NCBI RefSeq assembly: GCF_008086045.1
Contig: NZ_VSEY01000025.1
Location: forward strand, 124,001-188,000
DNA length: 64,000 bases
Direction of reading: 5' to 3'
Source of the DNA: Nonomuraea sp. PA05
Lineage (GTDB): Bacteria > Actinomycetota > Actinomycetes > Streptosporangiales > Streptosporangiaceae
In this document: one piece after another, positions 1 through 8,774 of the stretch
Position numbering within the stretch: position 1 is the first letter of the stretch
Layout: each line of letters opens with the position of its first letter
Translations under genes and position numbers: made by a program
Notes under the pieces: model-generated
Told to the model about the DNA's origin: nothing
Databases searched by the model: none
The model's input: the letters and a program-made list of their open reading frames with translations, nothing else

Positions 1-1
1 G

Positions 2-199
2 ATGCCCAACGGTGACGCGATCAACTCGAACTCCACGTTCCTGTCGATCAGGTCGTTCTACGAGGACGACCCTGACTGGCCGAGGGTCCAGGCGTTCCTG
101 AACGGCACCGGCCCCGCGCCGGTCTTCAACTACCACCGGTTCTGGGCGCAGGTGGACGTGGCCGTCGCCCTGGCCGAGTACGGGCGGCTCTTCCCGTGA
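2..199 (+). CDS. C-terminal part of an unrecognised protein (truncated at left edge)
   Basis: Open reading frame that enters from the left edge and ends at the TGA at 197-199; the ATG at position 2 need not be its start. About 65 residues are visible, ending in a short Trp/Tyr/Phe-rich stretch (HRFWAQVDVAVALAEYGRLF). I do not recognise the family from this fragment. Its stop overlaps the GTG start of the following GH9 gene in a GTGA arrangement, so it is probably the upstream member of the same transcription unit and may be carbohydrate-related, but that is inference from position only. Confidence 0.5.
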   Translation: MPNGDAINSNSTFLSIRSFYEDDPDWPRVQAFLNGTGPAPVFNYHRFWAQVDVAVALAEYGRLFP

Positions 200-3009
200 T
201 CAGAAAGGCAGCTCTCCTGGCTGCGGCGTCGCTGGTCCTGCCCCTCTCCATGGGGGCGGGGCCGGCGGCCTCTGCCGCGACCGCCGCTACGACGGCCGCC
301 GCGACCGCCGCCGCGCCCGCCTTCGCGTACGGCGAGGCGTTGCAGAAGTCGCTGTGGTTCTACGAGGCCCAGCAGTCGGGCGCGCTGTCCGACTGGAACC
401 GCGTCTCCTGGCGCGGCGACTCGGGCCTGAACGACGGCAAGGACGTGGGCGTGGACCTCACGGGCGGCTGGTACGACGCGGGCGACCACGTCAAGTTCGG
501 CTTCCCGATGGCGTTCTCCGCCACCATGCTGGCCTGGGGCGCGGTGGAGTACCGCGACGCGTACGCGGGCTCCGGCCAGCTCACCCACCTGCTGAACAAC
601 CTCAAGTACGTCAACGACTACTTCATCAAGGCCCACCCGTCGGCGAACGTGCTGTACGGGCAGGTCGGCAACGGCGGCACGGACCACGCCTGGTGGGGCC
701 CGGCCGAGGCGATGGCGATGAACAGGCCCGCGTACAAGATCGACGCGTCGTGCGGCGGGTCTGACCTGGCGGGTGAGACGGCGGCGGCGATGGCGGCCTC
801 CTCGATCGTCTTCCGCCCGACAAATCCGTCGTATGCCGACACGCTGGTGACGCACGCCAAGCAGCTCTACTCCTTCGCCGACACGGTCAGGAAGAAGTAC
901 AGCGAGTGCGTCACCGACGCCTCCAGCTTCTACAACTCCTGGAGCGGCTACAACGACGAGCTGGTGTGGGGCGCGATCTGGCTCTACCGGGCCACGAACG
1001 ACGCCGCGTACCTGGCCAAGGCCGAGAGCGGCTACGCCAACCTGGGCACCGAGCCGCAGAGCACCACCAAGTCCTACAAGTGGACGATCGCCTGGGACGA
1101 CAAGTCGTACGGCGCGTACGTGCTGCTGCACAAGCTGACCGGCAAGCAGCAGTACCTGGACGACGCCAACCGCTGGCTCGACTTCTGGACGGTCGGCGTG
1201 AACGGCCAGAAGGTGGCGTACTCGCCGGGCGGCCAGGCGGTGCTGGACCGGTGGGGTTCGCTGCGGTACGCGGCCAACACCTCCTTCGCGGCGCTCGTGC
1301 ACAGCGACACGATCACCGACGCCACGCGCAAGGCCCGCTACCACGACTTCGCGGTGCGGCAGATCAACTACGCGCTCGGCGACAACCCACGCAACTCCTC
1401 CTACGTGGTCGGCTTCGGGGCGAACCCGCCGAAGAACCCGCACCACCGCACGGCGCACGGCTCGTGGACCGACCAGATCACCAACCCCGAGCAGACGCGC
1501 CACACCCTGTACGGGGCGCTCGTCGGCGGCCCGCCCGACCCGAACGACGCCTACACCGACAAGCGTGACGACTACGTCATGAACGAGGTCGCCACCGACT
1601 ACAACGCCGGCTTCACCAGCGCGCTGGCCAGGCTCTACAAGGAGTACGGCGGCGCCCCGGCGGCGAGCTTCCCCACCCAGGAGACCCCGGACGGGCCGGA
1701 GATCTTCGTCGAGGCCGGGGTGAACGCCTCCGGCACGAACTTCACCGAGATCAAGGCGCTGGTCCGCAACCAGTCGGCGTGGCCCGCCAGGGTCCTGTCC
1801 GACGGCTCGTTCCGCTATTACTTCACCCTCGACGGCTCGACGACCGCCTCGCAGATCAGCGTGTCGTCGGCCTACACGCAGTGCAAGGCGCCGACGCTGC
1901 ACCAGGCGAGCGGCAGCACGTACTACGTGGCGATCGACTGCTCGGGCCAGGTCATCGCGCCCGCCGGGCAGTCGCAGCACCGCAGGGAGGTGCAGTTCAG
2001 GATCAGCAGCGCGGGGACCTGGGACCCGGCCAACGACTGGTCCTACGCGGGCATCCCGACCACGCCCGGCACGACGCCGGTGCGTACCGACCACATCACC
2101 CTCTACAGCGGCGCCACCAAGATCTGGGGTGAGCCGCCAGGTCCGGTGGAGGAGGACACGACCGCGCCCAGCAAGCCGGGCAAGCCCGCCGTCTCGGCGA
2201 TCACGGGCTCCTCGGCCAGGCTGAGCTGGACGGCCTCCACCGACAACGTCGGCGTGACCGGCTATGACGTCTACCTGGGGTCCGCCAAGGCAGGCACGGC
2301 CACCACGACGACGTTCGACCTGAGCGGTCTCACCCCCGCCACGGCCTACACCGCCCACGTGGTGGCCAGGGACGCGGCGGGCAACACCTCGGCGCAGTCC
2401 GACGGCACGGCGTTCACCACGTCGGGCACCGTGGACGGGACGCCGCCCAGCAAACCCGGCAAGCCCTCGGTGTCCGGGATCACCGCGACGGGTGCGCGGG
2501 CGAGCTGGGCGGCGTCCACGGACGACGTCGGCGTGACCGGTTACGACGTCTACCTGGGGTCCGCCAAGGCAGGCACGGTCACGACGACGTCGTTCGACCT
2601 GAGCGGGCTGACGCCCGGCACCGCCTACACGGTGACCGTGGTGGCCAGGGACGCGGCGGGCAACAGCTCGGCCGCCTCCGACGGCACCGCGTTCACCACC
2701 ACCAGCGCGCCGACCGGCGGGTGCACGGCCACCTACAAGGTGATCGGCTCGTGGGGCGGCGCGTACCAGGCCGAGGTGACGGTGAAGAACGACGGCACGT
2801 CCGCAACCAGCGCGTGGACGGTCGCCTGGAGCTCCGCCAACACGATCACCCAGCTCTGGGGAGGCAGGCACACGGTGTCCGGCGGGACGGTGACGGTCAG
2901 GAACGAGGCGTGGAACGGCTCGCTCGCGCCGAACGCGACGACCACGTTCGGCTTCATCGCGAACGGGACCTCCACCGCTCCGAACCCGATCACCTGCACC
3001 CCGGCCTGA
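196..3009 (+). CDS. Secreted GH9 endoglucanase with CBM3, two FN3 and CBM2 (theme B/E4-like)
   Basis: Predicted secreted processive-type endoglucanase acting on cellulose outside the cell. Order seen: signal peptide with a cleavable ASA-A site near residue 27; GH9 catalytic domain about 45-490 with the GGWYDAGDH motif (D94 and D97) and acid E464 in NEVATDYN; CBM3c-like module about 498-650; two fibronectin type III modules starting near 654 and 747; CBM2 about 841-937 with paired cysteines. GH9 with an adjoining CBM3c is the layout of Thermobifida Cel9A (E4). Start is the GTG at 196 that overlaps the upstream stop (GTGA); no good ribosome binding site is visible, so coupling is likely. No CebR box lies inside the window upstream, but only 195 bases are available. 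Confidence 0.95.
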   Translation: MIRKAALLAAASLVLPLSMGAGPAASAATAATTAAATAAAPAFAYGEALQKSLWFYEAQQSGALSDWNRVSWRGDSGLNDGKDVGVDLTGGWYDAGDHVKFGFPMAFSATMLAWGAVEYRDAYAGSGQLTHLLNNLKYVNDYFIKAHPSANVLYGQVGNGGTDHAWWGPAEAMAMNRPAYKIDASCGGSDLAGETAAAMAASSIVFRPTNPSYADTLVTHAKQLYSFADTVRKKYSECVTDASSFYNSWSGYNDELVWGAIWLYRATNDAAYLAKAESGYANLGTEPQSTTKSYKWTIAWDDKSYGAYVLLHKLTGKQQYLDDANRWLDFWTVGVNGQKVAYSPGGQAVLDRWGSLRYAANTSFAALVHSDTITDATRKARYHDFAVRQINYALGDNPRNSSYVVGFGANPPKNPHHRTAHGSWTDQITNPEQTRHTLYGALVGGPPDPNDAYTDKRDDYVMNEVATDYNAGFTSALARLYKEYGGAPAASFPTQETPDGPEIFVEAGVNASGTNFTEIKALVRNQSAWPARVLSDGSFRYYFTLDGSTTASQISVSSAYTQCKAPTLHQASGSTYYVAIDCSGQVIAPAGQSQHRREVQFRISSAGTWDPANDWSYAGIPTTPGTTPVRTDHITLYSGATKIWGEPPGPVEEDTTAPSKPGKPAVSAITGSSARLSWTASTDNVGVTGYDVYLGSAKAGTATTTTFDLSGLTPATAYTAHVVARDAAGNTSAQSDGTAFTTSGTVDGTPPSKPGKPSVSGITATGARASWAASTDDVGVTGYDVYLGSAKAGTVTTTSFDLSGLTPGTAYTVTVVARDAAGNSSAASDGTAFTTTSAPTGGCTATYKVIGSWGGAYQAEVTVKNDGTSATSAWTVAWSSANTITQLWGGRHTVSGGTVTVRNEAWNGSLAPNATTTFGFIANGTSTAPNPITCTPA
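2260..2580 (+). repeat. Intragenic duplication of FN3 modules in the GH9 gene
   Basis: The two FN3 modules are about 280 bases apart and almost identical at DNA level over their central part: a stretch coding GVTGYDVYLGSAKAGT occurs at about 2248-2300 and again at about 2527-2579 with only a few silent changes. This indicates a recent module duplication or gene conversion. Confidence 0.8.
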
Positions 3010-3018
3010 CCCACGATC

Positions 3019-3048
3019 CCGCCCCCGCCGCAGCCGCGGCGGGGGCGG
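3019..3048 (+). terminator. Hairpin terminator after GH9 gene
   Basis: Perfect 13-bp GC-only stem (3019-3031 with 3036-3048) and 4-base loop, starting 10 bases after the GH9 stop. No T-run follows beyond TT, as is common in actinomycetes. Confidence 0.75.
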
Positions 3049-3141
3049 TTCCACCTGAACCGCCCGATCGACAGGTGCGTATGAGGAGGTGAGGCACTAA
3101 CCCATCGAATCCCTGCCCGAAACCATCCCCGCCCGGATGGG

Positions 3142-3180
3142 ACGGACGCGGCCGAGAACCTCCACCTCGGCCGCGTCCGT
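3142..3180. terminator. Hairpin terminator between convergent GH9 and LPMO operons
   Basis: Perfect 15-bp inverted repeat (3142-3156 with 3166-3180), 9-base loop, followed on the plus strand by TTTC and lying 14 bases beyond the minus-strand gene that ends at 3194. It can terminate transcription from both sides. Confidence 0.75.
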
Positions 3181-3193
3181 TTTCGTGTGGTTC

Positions 3194-3721
3194 CTATTTG
3201 GCTGTCGAGGAGGCCAGCGCGAACCGCTCGCGCGCGGCCTCGATCGCCGAGTCGTCCGAGAACTCCTCGAACGCCAGCGTGTGGTAGCGCTCGGGGATGA
3301 GCTGCCTGACCCGGTCCGGATAGCCGGCCCCGGCCTTGGGCACCCTGACCTCGGGCGGGATGTCGATCTTGACGGCGATGGGCCCTGAGGCGCGCACGGA
3401 GGCCGCCCAGTCGGGGCTCTCCCCGGTGATCGCGCACAGGTGGCGGGCGTAGACCCAGCGCACCTCGACCAGCGCGGTGGCGTTCGGCGGCTCGGTGCCG
3501 AAGGGCTCCACGGCGCACACGACGCGGGAGTCGAAGCCGCTGTGCCCGTGGGCGTGGTGCTCGCCTGGCGAGGCCTGCTCCAGTATCAGGGTCACCTGGG
3601 CGGCGAGCTCGTCGTTCAGCGTCGATGACGGCTGCCTGGCAACGAAGAACGTCACCCCGGCCAGCACGACGCCGGCCAGGGTGACGATCGCCGCGATGAG
3701 CCCGCGACGGGATTTGATCAC
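3194..3721 (-). CDS. Membrane-anchored protein with His cluster, coupled to LPMO
   Basis: 175-residue protein of no family I recognise. One N-terminal transmembrane segment (residues 7-28, after a KSRR positive patch), then an extracytoplasmic domain with a His-rich stretch at 55-60 (HHAHGH) and two cysteines, C69 and C96. Start chosen at the GTG at 3721-3719, which overlaps the LPMO stop in GTGA; a longer upstream reading frame lies inside the LPMO gene and is a shadow. The tight coupling to a copper enzyme and the histidine cluster suggest, as inference only, a role in metal handling or maturation of the LPMO; a signalling or cell-wall role cannot be excluded. Confidence 0.85.
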   Translation of the reverse strand: MIKSRRGLIAAIVTLAGVVLAGVTFFVARQPSSTLNDELAAQVTLILEQASPGEHHAHGHSGFDSRVVCAVEPFGTEPPNATALVEVRWVYARHLCAITGESPDWAASVRASGPIAVKIDIPPEVRVPKAGAGYPDRVRQLIPERYHTLAFEEFSDDSAIEAARERFALASSTAK

Positions 3722-4779
3722 GGGCTGGTGCAGGTCAGGGTCGGGGCGGTGGCCGGGACCGAGCCTGTCGCGTTGAACCCGAACGCGGTGGTCGCGTTCG
3801 GCGCGAGCTGCCCGTTGTAGCTGGCGTTCTTGACCGTCACGTTGGGGGCCTGCGTGGTCAGCACGCCGTTCCACGGTGAGCCGTCGAAGCCCTCACCGTT
3901 GGCGTAGGTCCACTTGACCGTCCAGCCGTTGATCGAGCTGGTGCTGCTGTTCTTGACGGTCACCTCGCCCTGGAAGTGGCCGGCCCAGCCGGTGTTGGTG
4001 GCCTTCCACGTGGCCGTGCAGGCGCCGGTGGGGGCCGGGTCGGTGGGCGTCACCGTGGGGGTCGGGCCGGGGCTGCTGCCGCCGGGGCCGACGCCGGTGA
4101 CCTGGCCGTTGCCGCCGTCGAAGGTGACGTCCGAGCAGCTGTAGAAGTTCTCGTTGCTGTCCGAGCGGATCCAGTGCGTGAAGATGATGTGCCGGCCGCT
4201 CTTGCCGGACGGGAGCTGGGCGTTCCAGTAGTAGTAGTTGAGGCCGCCCGCGCCGCCGGACTTGGGCGGGTTGGTGACGCTGCCGAACGGCTCCAGGTCG
4301 GACCACTTCAGCGGCCCGTTGGGGTTCCAGCCGTTCTTGGTGACGTAGTAGTTGAACGCGCCGGGGTGCTCGGCCCAGTTGCTGTGCCGCATCTGGATGC
4401 TCGCCCCGGAGGTCAAGTGGGTCAGCGGCCAGTCGGAGCGGACCGCGTTGTAGGCCGAGAAGTCATAGGGCCCGCCGGTTCCGCCGCTGCAGAGCTGCCC
4501 GTCGGGGATGAACCCGGTGGTCCGGCCCGCGCCGTCGGAGCGCAGCACCGCGAACCAGTTGTACAAGGGGGTCGCGCCGCTCTGGTTGACCGCTGCGGCA
4601 CACGCGGGGTTGTAGGGGAGGATCTGCCCGTTCTCCCGCAGACCGTCCTGCCAGCACAGGAACGTACGGCTGCCGGGGAACATCGACACGCCGTGGGCCT
4701 GCGCCTGCGTGGGGGCCATCAGGAGACTGGTGATCAGGACCAGGACGGCGGTGACCGCCGCCGACTTGAAGAACTTCAT
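3718..4779 (-). CDS. AA10 lytic polysaccharide monooxygenase with CBM2
   Basis: Copper-dependent oxidative cellulose (or chitin) cleaving enzyme, secreted. Signal peptide 1-28 ends at AQA, leaving His29 as the mature N-terminus (AHGVSMFPGSR); second copper histidine is probably H138 in WAEHPGAFNYY. AA10 domain about 29-225, a Pro/Thr-rich linker, and CBM2 about 257-353, which supports cellulose as substrate. Start ATG at 4779 chosen because it gives the signal peptide and has AAGGGAA upstream; the reading frame extends further but without signal features. Divergent from the GH12 gene with a CebR-type operator between them, so it is probably derepressed by cellobiose-type sugars. Confidence 0.95.
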   Translation of the reverse strand: MKFFKSAAVTAVLVLITSLLMAPTQAQAHGVSMFPGSRTFLCWQDGLRENGQILPYNPACAAAVNQSGATPLYNWFAVLRSDGAGRTTGFIPDGQLCSGGTGGPYDFSAYNAVRSDWPLTHLTSGASIQMRHSNWAEHPGAFNYYVTKNGWNPNGPLKWSDLEPFGSVTNPPKSGGAGGLNYYYWNAQLPSGKSGRHIIFTHWIRSDSNENFYSCSDVTFDGGNGQVTGVGPGGSSPGPTPTVTPTDPAPTGACTATWKATNTGWAGHFQGEVTVKNSSTSSINGWTVKWTYANGEGFDGSPWNGVLTTQAPNVTVKNASYNGQLAPNATTAFGFNATGSVPATAPTLTCTSP

Positions 4780-4876
4780 GGGGATTCCCTTGCGCTGACG
4801 ACAGAGGAAACCTGCCCACGACCTGCCCGCCCGGCCAGCGCATTGAATCACGATGGGCGCGAATCCGACAACGTTC

Positions 4877-4889
4877 CGTGAAACTTTCA
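4877..4889. promoter_or_regulatory. CGTGAAACTTTCA motif upstream of LPMO gene
   Basis: 13-base element with near-palindromic core GAAAcTTTC, about 98 bases upstream of the LPMO start. The identical 13 bases occur at 53644-53656, about 111 bases upstream of the second GH9 gene. Conservation in two cellulase promoters suggests a binding site separate from the CebR box. Confidence 0.45.
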
Positions 4890-4989
4890 ACCGATCTTGG
4901 TCATGATTTCCGCTGGTGGCCAGGCCCGCTCCAGATCGTTTACGGCCAGGGGTGCTTGCCCGGTTCGTGACCCCAAAGGAGGCTGATGC

Positions 4990-5003
4990 TGGGAGCGCTC
5001 CCA
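4990..5003. promoter_or_regulatory. CebR/CelR-type operator TGGGAGCGCTCCCA
   Basis: Perfect 14-bp palindrome identical to the known CebR (Streptomyces) and CelR (Thermobifida) binding site. It lies 38 bases before the GH12 ATG and 211 bases before the LPMO ATG, so it can control both divergent genes. Confidence 0.92.
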
Positions 5004-5040
5004 CTACACTCACCTGTCAGAGAGGCGGGAGCAACACGCC

Positions 5041-6408
5041 ATGAGGCACGCGCACATCTTCCTCATCATCGGGGCGTTACTGAGCATGGGCCTGTTCGCC
5101 GTGCCGGCCCAGGCCGCGCCGGTGATCTGCGAGAAGTACGGCTCCACGAGCATCCAGAGCAACCGCTACATCGTGCAGAACAACGTCTGGGGCGCGAGCA
5201 CCGCACAGTGCATCGACGTCAACCAGAGCGGCGGCTTCACCGTCACCCAGTCCGCGCACAACAACTCCACCAGCGGCGCCCCGGCCGGCTACCCGTCGAT
5301 CTACGCCGGCTGCCACTACGCCAACTGCACCACCGGCAGCAACCTGCCCATGCAGGCGAGCGCGTCGGGCTTCGCCGCCCTCCGCAGCAGCGTGAGCATG
5401 ACCTACCCGGGCTCGGGCACCTACAACGCCTCCTACGACCTGTGGTTCGACCCCACCCCACGCACCGACGGCCAGAACACCGGCGCCGAGCTGATGATCT
5501 GGCTCAACAGGGCCGGCTCGATCCAGCCGATCGGCTCCCAGGTCGGCACCGCCAACCTGGCCGGCTCGACGTGGCAGGTCTGGTTCGGCAACGTGGGCTG
5601 GAACGTGATCTCCTACGTGCGCACCTCACCCACGACCTCGCTCGACTTCACCATCGACACCTTCTACTCCGACGTGGTCAGCCGCGGCTACGGCCAGCGG
5701 TCGTGGTACCTGACCAGCGTCCAGGCCGGTTTCGAGCCCTGGATCGGCGGCACCGGCCTGGCGGTCAACTCCTTCTCCTACGGTACGGGCGGCGGCCCTG
5801 CCGACCCGACCCCGCCGAGCACCCCCGGCACGCCGACGGCCTCGAACGTCACCTCCTCCAGCGCCACCCTCACCTGGGCCGCCTCCACCGACAACGTGGG
5901 CGTGACCGGGTACGACGTCATGCGCGCCACCGGCGACACCTTCACCAGGGTCGGCGGCGGCAGCGCCACCTCCTACACCGACACCGGCCTGAGCCCGTCC
6001 ACCGCCTACCGCTACCGGATCAGGGCCAGGGACGCCGCGGGCAACGTCTCACCGGACTCGGCGACCGTCACGGTCACCACCCAGCCCGGCGGTGGGGGCG
6101 GCGGGAGCTGCGCCGTCACGCCCACCACCCAGACCGCCTGGAACAACGGGTACGTCATCCAGCCCGTCACCGTCGCCAACCGCGGCACCTCGGCGATGAA
6201 CGGCTGGACCGTCACCTTCCCGCTGCCGTCCGGGCACACGATCACCGGCATCTGGAACGCCACCTACACCGTCAGCGGCGGCACCGTGACGGTCAGGAGC
6301 CTGGCACACAACGGGAACCTGGCGGCCGGCGCCAGTACCTCGTTCGGGTACCAGGCCACGCGGCCGACCGGGAACACGCAGGTGCCCAGCGGTTACACCT
6401 GCGCCTAG
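5041..6408 (+). CDS. Secreted GH12 endoglucanase with FN3 and CBM2
   Basis: Predicted retaining endo-beta-1,4-glucanase, secreted. Signal peptide about 1-25 (cleavage after AQA). GH12 domain about 27-248, with nucleophile E150 in GAELMIWLN and acid/base E232 in GFEPWIGG. FN3 module about 258-345 and CBM2 about 355-455 with terminal cysteines. GGGAG lies upstream of the ATG. The CebR-type box at 4990-5003 sits in the promoter, so it is likely repressed without cello-oligosaccharides. Confidence 0.95.
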   Translation: MRHAHIFLIIGALLSMGLFAVPAQAAPVICEKYGSTSIQSNRYIVQNNVWGASTAQCIDVNQSGGFTVTQSAHNNSTSGAPAGYPSIYAGCHYANCTTGSNLPMQASASGFAALRSSVSMTYPGSGTYNASYDLWFDPTPRTDGQNTGAELMIWLNRAGSIQPIGSQVGTANLAGSTWQVWFGNVGWNVISYVRTSPTTSLDFTIDTFYSDVVSRGYGQRSWYLTSVQAGFEPWIGGTGLAVNSFSYGTGGGPADPTPPSTPGTPTASNVTSSSATLTWAASTDNVGVTGYDVMRATGDTFTRVGGGSATSYTDTGLSPSTAYRYRIRARDAAGNVSPDSATVTVTTQPGGGGGGSCAVTPTTQTAWNNGYVIQPVTVANRGTSAMNGWTVTFPLPSGHTITGIWNATYTVSGGTVTVRSLAHNGNLAAGASTSFGYQATRPTGNTQVPSGYTCA

Positions 6409-6412
6409 AAGC

Positions 6413-6485
6413 TCGCGCGGGCACGCTTTGCGAGGGGCCCTCGCCCGCGCGATGGAGGGGTACGGCTGGTGCTGCCGTACCCCTC
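6413..6485. terminator. Two adjacent hairpins between convergent GH12 and kinase genes
   Basis: First inverted repeat pairs 6413-6422 with 6443-6452; the second is a 12-bp stem pairing 6455-6466 with 6474-6485 with a 7-base loop. The second ends 2 bases before the minus-strand kinase stop codon, so the pair can serve both converging genes. Confidence 0.7.
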
Positions 6486-6486
6486 A

Positions 6487-7740
6487 TCAATCGTGACGCA
6501 ATGCGGTGTCGATGTCGTCCAGCCGGGCCTCCAGCTCGCTCAGGCAGGCGGGGCTGAGCCTGCCCTCCCTGAGGCGGTCGGACAGCTTCTGGCGCAGGCT
6601 CCCGGTGCCGGAGGTCTGCGCGGACGGGCCGTGCCGCGGCGTGACCGCGTTCTGGAGCACCTGGGTGAGGTCGAGCACCACGTCGTCGTCGGTCGCGCCG
6701 CACGGGGTGCGCGCCCTGAGCACGGTCGTGAAGCCGGCCGCGGCCTGCTCCACGGTGATCACCGAGCTGGGCGTGCTCTCGATCAGCTTGGCCGTGGGCG
6801 ACGGCGCCGGCGGTGTGGGCTTCGGCAGCGGCTCGGGCGCCGGCGTCTGCTGGAACCACAGCAGCGCCGACAGCGCCAGAGCCGCCGAGCTGGCCACCGT
6901 GAGGCCGCGCCGCACGTGGCGGCCCAGCGTCGCCGTGCCGAGCGTGGAGGTCAGCCCTGAGACGATCTGCGCCGCCGTCGGCCGGTCCTCCGGCTCGTGC
7001 GCCAGACAGCGCTGGCAGAGCGAGGCCAGCGCGTACGGCACGCCCGCCACGCGGGGCGGCGGCTCGGTCCGGTGCGCGGCCTCGATCTCCTCCCACGTCG
7101 TCCCCGGGTACGGGGTGCGCCCGGTGAGCATCGTGTGCAGCAGCACGCCCAGGGCGTAGACGTCCACGGCCGGATGGGTCGGCGCGCCGAGCAGCCGCTC
7201 GGGGGCCACGTAGGGCGGGGTGCCGCGGTCGTCGTCGGGGTCGCCCGCCCATGCCGCGATGCCGAAGTCGAGCAGTTTGGGCCCGTCGGCGGTGAGCAGC
7301 ACGTTCTCGGCGGTGACGTCCCTGTGCACCAGGCCGCGGGCGTGCCCGGCCATCAGCACGCGGGCCAGCCGCAGCGCGATGGCCGCGGCCTCGTGCCACG
7401 GCAGTGGGCCCTTCTCGATGCGTTCGGCCAGCGGGGTGCCGTCGAGCAGCGGCATCACGACGTACGCCGCGACGCCGCCGCTCGTGGTGACGGTCTCCCC
7501 GTAGTCGTAGATCTCGATGGAGTCGGCGTGGATGAACCTGGCCGCGGCGCGGGCCTCGCTGCGCACGCTGACCCGTTCTCCAGGGTCGGTGTGCAGCGAG
7601 GCCGTGAGCACCTTGACCGCGATCATCCGGTGCAGGGACTGGTCGAAGGCGCGCCAGATGACCGACATGCCTCCGCGGGCCAGCGGGTCCAGCAACAGAT
7701 ACCTGCGGGCCAGTACGTCCCCGGGCTCAAGCCGACTCAC
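6487..7740 (-). CDS. Transmembrane Ser/Thr protein kinase
   Basis: 417-residue PknB-type kinase. Catalytic domain about 10-265: ATP lysine K43 (AVKVL), catalytic loop H139-R140-D141, DFG at 158-160 and an APE-like APER at 179-182. One membrane segment about 280-296, then a Pro-rich stretch and a small extracytoplasmic region of about 115 residues with cysteines but no PASTA repeats. Its start lies inside the LacI-type regulator gene, 14 bases overlapping, so both are made from one mRNA under the CebR-type box at 8721. It may sense an outside signal related to cellulose use; its target is unknown. Confidence 0.93.
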   Translation of the reverse strand: MSRLEPGDVLARRYLLLDPLARGGMSVIWRAFDQSLHRMIAVKVLTASLHTDPGERVSVRSEARAAARFIHADSIEIYDYGETVTTSGGVAAYVVMPLLDGTPLAERIEKGPLPWHEAAAIALRLARVLMAGHARGLVHRDVTAENVLLTADGPKLLDFGIAAWAGDPDDDRGTPPYVAPERLLGAPTHPAVDVYALGVLLHTMLTGRTPYPGTTWEEIEAAHRTEPPPRVAGVPYALASLCQRCLAHEPEDRPTAAQIVSGLTSTLGTATLGRHVRRGLTVASSAALALSALLWFQQTPAPEPLPKPTPPAPSPTAKLIESTPSSVITVEQAAAGFTTVLRARTPCGATDDDVVLDLTQVLQNAVTPRHGPSAQTSGTGSLRQKLSDRLREGRLSPACLSELEARLDDIDTALRHD

Positions 7741-8698
7741 GGACGACCAGTTCCGTAGGGAGTACGGGGTCGATGCCCGCGGCCCCCGTCAGGAGCAGCC
7801 GGGTGGCGACCGTGGCGAGCTCCTCGACGGGCTGGCGGATGGTGGTCAGGGCCGGGACGGTGTGCCTGGCGACCGGGGCGTCGTCGAACCCGATCACCGC
7901 CACGTCCGCCGGCACCTTGCGCCCCGCTCTGCGCAGAGCCTGGATCGCGCCCGCCGCCATCAGGTCGGAGGCGACGAAGACGGCGTCGAGGCCGGGGGCG
8001 TGGCGTAACAGCCATTGCATGGCGTGGGTACCCGAGGCGGCGGTGAAGTCGCCGTAGGCCACCGGCACGTCGGGTGCGCCCGCCGCCTGGAGGGTGCGTA
8101 TCAGACCTTCCAGCCGGTCCCGGGCGCCGGGTAAGGACGGCGGGCCGCCGATGGCAGCCACGTTTCGGCGGCCCGTCAGGAGGAAGTGCTCGGCCGCCTG
8201 CCTGCCGCCGTCGAGGTTGTCGACGTCGGCGTACGGCAGCTTGAGGTCGTGGGGCGGGCGTCCGATGTTGCGGACGGGGACGCCCGAGGTGGATAACTTG
8301 ATCGCCAGGGGGTGACGCTCTCTCGCGCCCACGATGAGCACCGCGCCGGACAACGCGGGCAGCGTGGAGGAGGTGGGGGTGACGGTGGTCACCATGAGGT
8401 GGGTGCCGTGCTCGGCTATCACGGCGCCCGCTGCGGACAGGAGCCTGGCGTAGTAGGGCTCGGAGAAGAGCCGGGGAAGGTGGTCGCAGACGACGGCTGT
8501 GACGCCGTCGGCCATGGTCTTGGCGGCCGTTCCCCGGGGCGCGCGTTGTCGGACGTATCCCATTCGGGACACGGCGTCGTAGACTTGGCGGCGGGTCGAG
8601 GTACTGACCCGCACCGAGCCTGTGAGGACTCGAGATGCGGTCGCGGGGGAAACCCCTGCAGCGGCCGCCACCTGTGCCAGTGTGGGCTGCTCGGTCAT
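7727..8698 (-). CDS. cebR: LacI-family regulator of cellulose genes (CebR/CelR type)
   Basis: 323-residue LacI/GalR repressor: N-terminal HTH (TLAQVAAAAGVSPATASRVL) followed by a hinge and a periplasmic-binding-protein-like sugar domain. Start ATG at 8698 places the HTH at residue 4 as in the family; the upstream extension reads through the operator. A perfect TGGGAGCGCTCCCA box ends 23 bases upstream, implying autoregulation. The same box precedes GH12/LPMO and the second GH9, so this protein is most probably the cellobiose- or cello-oligosaccharide-responsive repressor of all of them. No CebEFG transporter is present in the window. Confidence 0.9.
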   Translation of the reverse strand: MTEQPTLAQVAAAAGVSPATASRVLTGSVRVSTSTRRQVYDAVSRMGYVRQRAPRGTAAKTMADGVTAVVCDHLPRLFSEPYYARLLSAAGAVIAEHGTHLMVTTVTPTSSTLPALSGAVLIVGARERHPLAIKLSTSGVPVRNIGRPPHDLKLPYADVDNLDGGRQAAEHFLLTGRRNVAAIGGPPSLPGARDRLEGLIRTLQAAGAPDVPVAYGDFTAASGTHAMQWLLRHAPGLDAVFVASDLMAAGAIQALRRAGRKVPADVAVIGFDDAPVARHTVPALTTIRQPVEELATVATRLLLTGAAGIDPVLPTELVVRESA

Positions 8699-8720
8699 GG
8701 AGCACCTCGCGGAAAGATCC

Positions 8721-8734
8721 TGGGAGCGCTCCCA
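8721..8734. promoter_or_regulatory. CebR/CelR-type operator upstream of the regulator gene
   Basis: Perfect TGGGAGCGCTCCCA palindrome 22 bases upstream of the cebR-like ATG on the minus strand; autoregulatory site for the regulator-kinase operon. Confidence 0.92.
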
Positions 8735-8774
8735 CGTTACCAATGTTTCGCCGCTGTTAATAGGGCCTTTGCAA

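Noticed and set aside
130..3054. 974-residue minus-strand frame opposite the GH9 gene
   Set aside because: Arg/Gly/Val-rich translation typical of a GC-driven shadow; the plus-strand GH9 domains are unambiguous.
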